Assembly: GCF_051390635.1 (NCBI RefSeq)
Contig: NZ_JBPODT010000003.1
Span: 62,001 to 126,000 of the forward strand
Origin: Microbaculum sp051390635
GTDB taxonomy: Bacteria > Pseudomonadota > Alphaproteobacteria > Rhizobiales > Tepidamorphaceae
Length of the DNA stretch: 64,000 nucleotides
Direction: 5' to 3'
The notes beneath the pieces are model-generated. The model was not told the origin of the DNA and ran no database searches. It saw only the letters and a program-made list of their open reading frames with translations. Below are positions 61,229 through 64,000 of the stretch, piece after piece. Every line of letters starts with the position of its first letter. The stretch's first letter is position 1. Position numbers and translations under genes: made by a program.

Positions 61229-61930
61229 TCAGTTGGCGGTGGCGAACTGCTCGTTGAAGGCGTAGCCGGCGCCGCGCACGGTGCGGATCGGGTCGGCCTT
61301 GCGGCCCCGGTTGATCGCCTTGCGCAGCCGGCCGACATGGACGTCCACGGTGCGCTCGTCGACATAGACGTCGCGGCCCCACACGCCGTCCAGCAGCTGC
61401 TCGCGGGTGAACACCCGTCCCGGGCTCTGCATCAGGAACTCGAGCAGCCTGAACTCGGTCGGCCCCAGATGGATCTCGCGGCCCGCCCGGCGCACCCGGT
61501 GGGTATCGCGGTTGAGCTCGATGTCGCCTGCATGCAGCACGGTGGCGATCAGCTCCGGCTTGGCGCGGCGCAGGAGCGCCTTCACCCGCGCCATCAGCTC
61601 GGGGATCGAGAACGGCTTGACCACGTAGTCGTCGGCGCCGGTGGCCAGGCCGCGGATGCGCTCGGTCTCCTCGCCGCGCGCCGTCAGCATGATTACCGGC
61701 AGCGCCGTCGTCTCCGGGCGCGAGCGGATGCGCCGGCACAGTTCGATGCCGGAGATCCCGGGCAGCATCCAGTCGAGCAGCACCAGGTCGGGCGCGCCCT
61801 CGCGGATGCGCGTCTCCGCCTCGTCGCCCCGGGCAACCGCCTCCACCTCGTATCCTTCGGATTCGAGGTTGTAGCGGATCAGTAGCGTCAACGGTTCTTC
61901 GTCTTCGACGATCAGAACTTTGGCGTTCAT
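61229..61930 (-). CDS. phoB: Phosphate regulon response regulator PhoB
   Basis: OmpR-family response regulator that activates Pho genes when phosphate is low. The 233-residue protein has an N-terminal receiver with Asp53 in LVLLDWMLPGISG and Lys in VVKPFS, and a C-terminal winged helix (LGPTEFRLLEFLMQSPGRVF, RTVDVHVGRLRKAIN). It follows phoU closely (19 bases). The kinase PhoR is not visible downstream. Confidence 0.95.
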   Translation of the reverse strand: MNAKVLIVEDEEPLTLLIRYNLESEGYEVEAVARGDEAETRIREGAPDLVLLDWMLPGISGIELCRRIRSRPETTALPVIMLTARGEETERIRGLATGADDYVVKPFSIPELMARVKALLRRAKPELIATVLHAGDIELNRDTHRVRRAGREIHLGPTEFRLLEFLMQSPGRVFTREQLLDGVWGRDVYVDERTVDVHVGRLRKAINRGRKADPIRTVRGAGYAFNEQFATAN

Positions 61931-61949
61931 CGTCCGGCCCTTCGGTTCC

Positions 61950-62672
61950 TCAGTCGTCGCTCTGCGGATAGTCCGCCGGCGTGTAGCTCGACGTGTCCCC
62001 CTTCGGGCGCTGCTCGCGCAGCGGCTCGCCCTTCACCAGGTAGAACACCATCTCGGCGATATTGGTCGCGTGGTCGCCGATCCGCTCGATGTTCTTGGCC
62101 GCGAACAAAAGGTGCGTCGAATAGGTGATCGAGCGCGGGTCCTCCATCATATAGGTGAGGAGCTCCCGGAAGATCGAAGTGTACATCGCGTCGATCTCGG
62201 AATCGCGGTGCCACACCGCCATCGCCTTGTCGACGTCGCGCTGGGCGAAGCTGTCGAGCACATCCTTGAGCTGTTCCGAGGCGATCCGGCTCATGTGATC
62301 GATGCCGAGGATCGCCCGCTGCGCGATGATCTCCGACTGGATCGCTACCGCCCGCTTGGCGATGTTCTTGGCCATGTCGCCGATGCGCTCGAGCTCGGAC
62401 GATATCTTGATCGCGGCGATGATCTCGCGCAGGTCGACGGCCATCGGCTGGCGCTTGGCGATCATCAGGATCGCGGCCTCCTCGACCTCGTGCTCGAGTT
62501 CGTCGATCTGTTCGTCCGCCTCGATGGTCCGCAGCGCCAATTCCTGGTCGCTGGTGTGCAGCGCGACGATCGAGTCGGTCAGCAGCTTCTCGGCGAGGCC
62601 GCCCATCTGCGTCAGTTTGACGGCGAGGTTCTTCAGCTCTTCGTCGTAGGAGGAAACGATATGTTCCGTCAT
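61950..62672 (-). CDS. phoU: Phosphate transport system regulator PhoU
   Basis: Links the Pst transporter to the PhoR/PhoB system and represses it at high phosphate. The 240-residue protein has the two PhoU three-helix repeats, with HIVSSYDEELKNLAVKLTQM, ELERIGDMAKNIAKRA (about 92-107) and IERIGDHATNIAEMV (about 195-209), the metal-binding E/DxxxD motifs. Between pstB and phoB in the standard order. Confidence 0.97.
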   Translation of the reverse strand: MTEHIVSSYDEELKNLAVKLTQMGGLAEKLLTDSIVALHTSDQELALRTIEADEQIDELEHEVEEAAILMIAKRQPMAVDLREIIAAIKISSELERIGDMAKNIAKRAVAIQSEIIAQRAILGIDHMSRIASEQLKDVLDSFAQRDVDKAMAVWHRDSEIDAMYTSIFRELLTYMMEDPRSITYSTHLLFAAKNIERIGDHATNIAEMVFYLVKGEPLREQRPKGDTSSYTPADYPQSDD

Positions 62673-62712
62673 CTCATTCTCCTCGGCCTGTCGTCCGTGG
62701 CCATCCGTGGGA

Positions 62713-63540
<828 letters not shown>

Positions 63541-63556
63541 GCTCGTGCTCCTTGCC

Positions 63557-64000
63557 CTACCACGTCCGCTCGAGGCGCTGACGCAGGAAGATGGCTGTTA
63601 TGTTCATGAGGATGAGGAAGCCCAGCAGCACCAGGATCGCTGCCGACGTGCGGTCGACGAAGCCGCGTTCCGGACTGTCGGCCCAGATGAAGATCTGCGT
63701 CGGCAGGGCGGTGGAGGCGTCCATGAGCCCGCCCGGAGGCGAGGTGATGAAGGCGTTCATGCCGATCAGCAGTAGCGGCGCCGTTTCGCCGAGTGCCTGC
63801 GCGAGCCCGATGATCGTGCCGGTCAGGATGCCGGGCAGGGCGAGTGGCAGGACGTGATGGGCGATCACCTGGTGGCGCGAGGCGCCCATGCCGAGCGCGC
63901 CCTCGCGGATCGACGGCGGCACCGCCTTGAGCGAGGCGCGCGTGACGATGATGATCGTCGGCAGCGTCATCAGCGACAGCACCATGCCGCCGACCAGCGG
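63557..64000 (-). CDS. pstA: Phosphate ABC transporter permease PstA, N-terminus cut by window edge
   Basis: C-terminal 147 residues of the PstA permease. The reading frame is open to the window edge. It contains the permease EAA loop SIREGALGMGASRHQVIAHH, then LGETAPLLLIGMNAF and TALPTQIFIWADSPERGF, typical of PstA, and ends with a last membrane segment and LRQRLERTW. The rest of the protein and pstC/pstS lie beyond the right edge. Confidence 0.95.
   Translation of the reverse strand, partial: PLVGGMVLSLMTLPTIIIVTRASLKAVPPSIREGALGMGASRHQVIAHHVLPLALPGILTGTIIGLAQALGETAPLLLIGMNAFITSPPGGLMDASTALPTQIFIWADSPERGFVDRTSAAILVLLGFLILMNITAIFLRQRLERTW

Overview
The window is a chromosomal segment of a high-GC alphaproteobacterium, most likely of the order Hyphomicrobiales (Rhizobiales). 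This rests on gene content and order: a GcrA cell-cycle regulator with clustered GANTC (CcrM-type) sites, the argD-argF-hslO cluster, the rpmH-rnpA-yidC-engB-argB-HAD-dapD cluster, a double-length Dcd, a SAM-II riboswitch in front of metZ, and ligase-associated exonuclease and ligase genes of the type common in this order. I cannot name a genus. Nearly everything is core chromosome. I see no CRISPR array, insertion sequence, integrase or prophage.

Layout. 1-7.6 kb: translation genes on the minus strand (infC, an ICMT-like methyltransferase, rpmI, rplT, pheS, pheT), interrupted by a plus-strand DUF454 gene, then a glycosyltransferase. 7.6-18 kb: hydrolase, recR, truA, dapE, an AmpG-type MFS protein, an amine-oxidase-like flavoprotein, GNAT, fmt, def, rmuC. 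18-25.5 kb: a long minus-strand series read from rpmH through rnpA, yidC, engB, argB, a HAD nucleotidase and dapD to two DUF805 proteins. 25.7-31.7 kb: TVP38-like protein, MerA-like flavoprotein, orphan histidine kinase, M3 oligopeptidase. 31.96-33.75 kb: tRNA-Arg(ACG), an unrecognised gene of lower GC, and a gene-poor stretch; this is the only part that looks foreign. 33.7-38.7 kb: MltB-type transglycosylase, a large secreted SH3/repeat protein, MscS channel. 38.8-43 kb: a DNA-repair ligase and its partner exonuclease, separated by a NTF2-like gene and a DUF938 gene. 43-49.3 kb: azoR/tetR pair with operators, dcd, SAM-II riboswitch with metZ and apaG, trkH. 49.3-58.4 kb: RND efflux pair, argE, hslO, argF, argD. 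58.5-64 kb: hydrolase, gcrA, a proline-racemase-family enzyme, and the end of the pst operon (pstA partial, pstB, phoU, phoB).

How the genes work together. Arginine synthesis is spread over three places (argB, argE, argD-argF). Lysine/diaminopimelate synthesis is represented by dapD and dapE. N-terminal formyl-methionine handling is represented by fmt and def. Methionine synthesis is controlled by the SAM-II riboswitch and terminator. Phosphate uptake and sensing is the pst-phoU-phoB block.

Most interesting observations: (1) infC appears to start at a rare AUC codon; (2) a paired palindromic repeat sits in frame inside the DNA ligase gene and is translated, while a second copy of the pair lies between argB and the HAD gene; (3) the ligase is translationally coupled to a NTF2-like gene and separated from its exonuclease partner; (4) a zinc-finger-like orphan gene lies beside tRNA-Arg; (5) five GANTC sites lie upstream of gcrA; (6) two similar palindromic operators lie between azoR and tetR.
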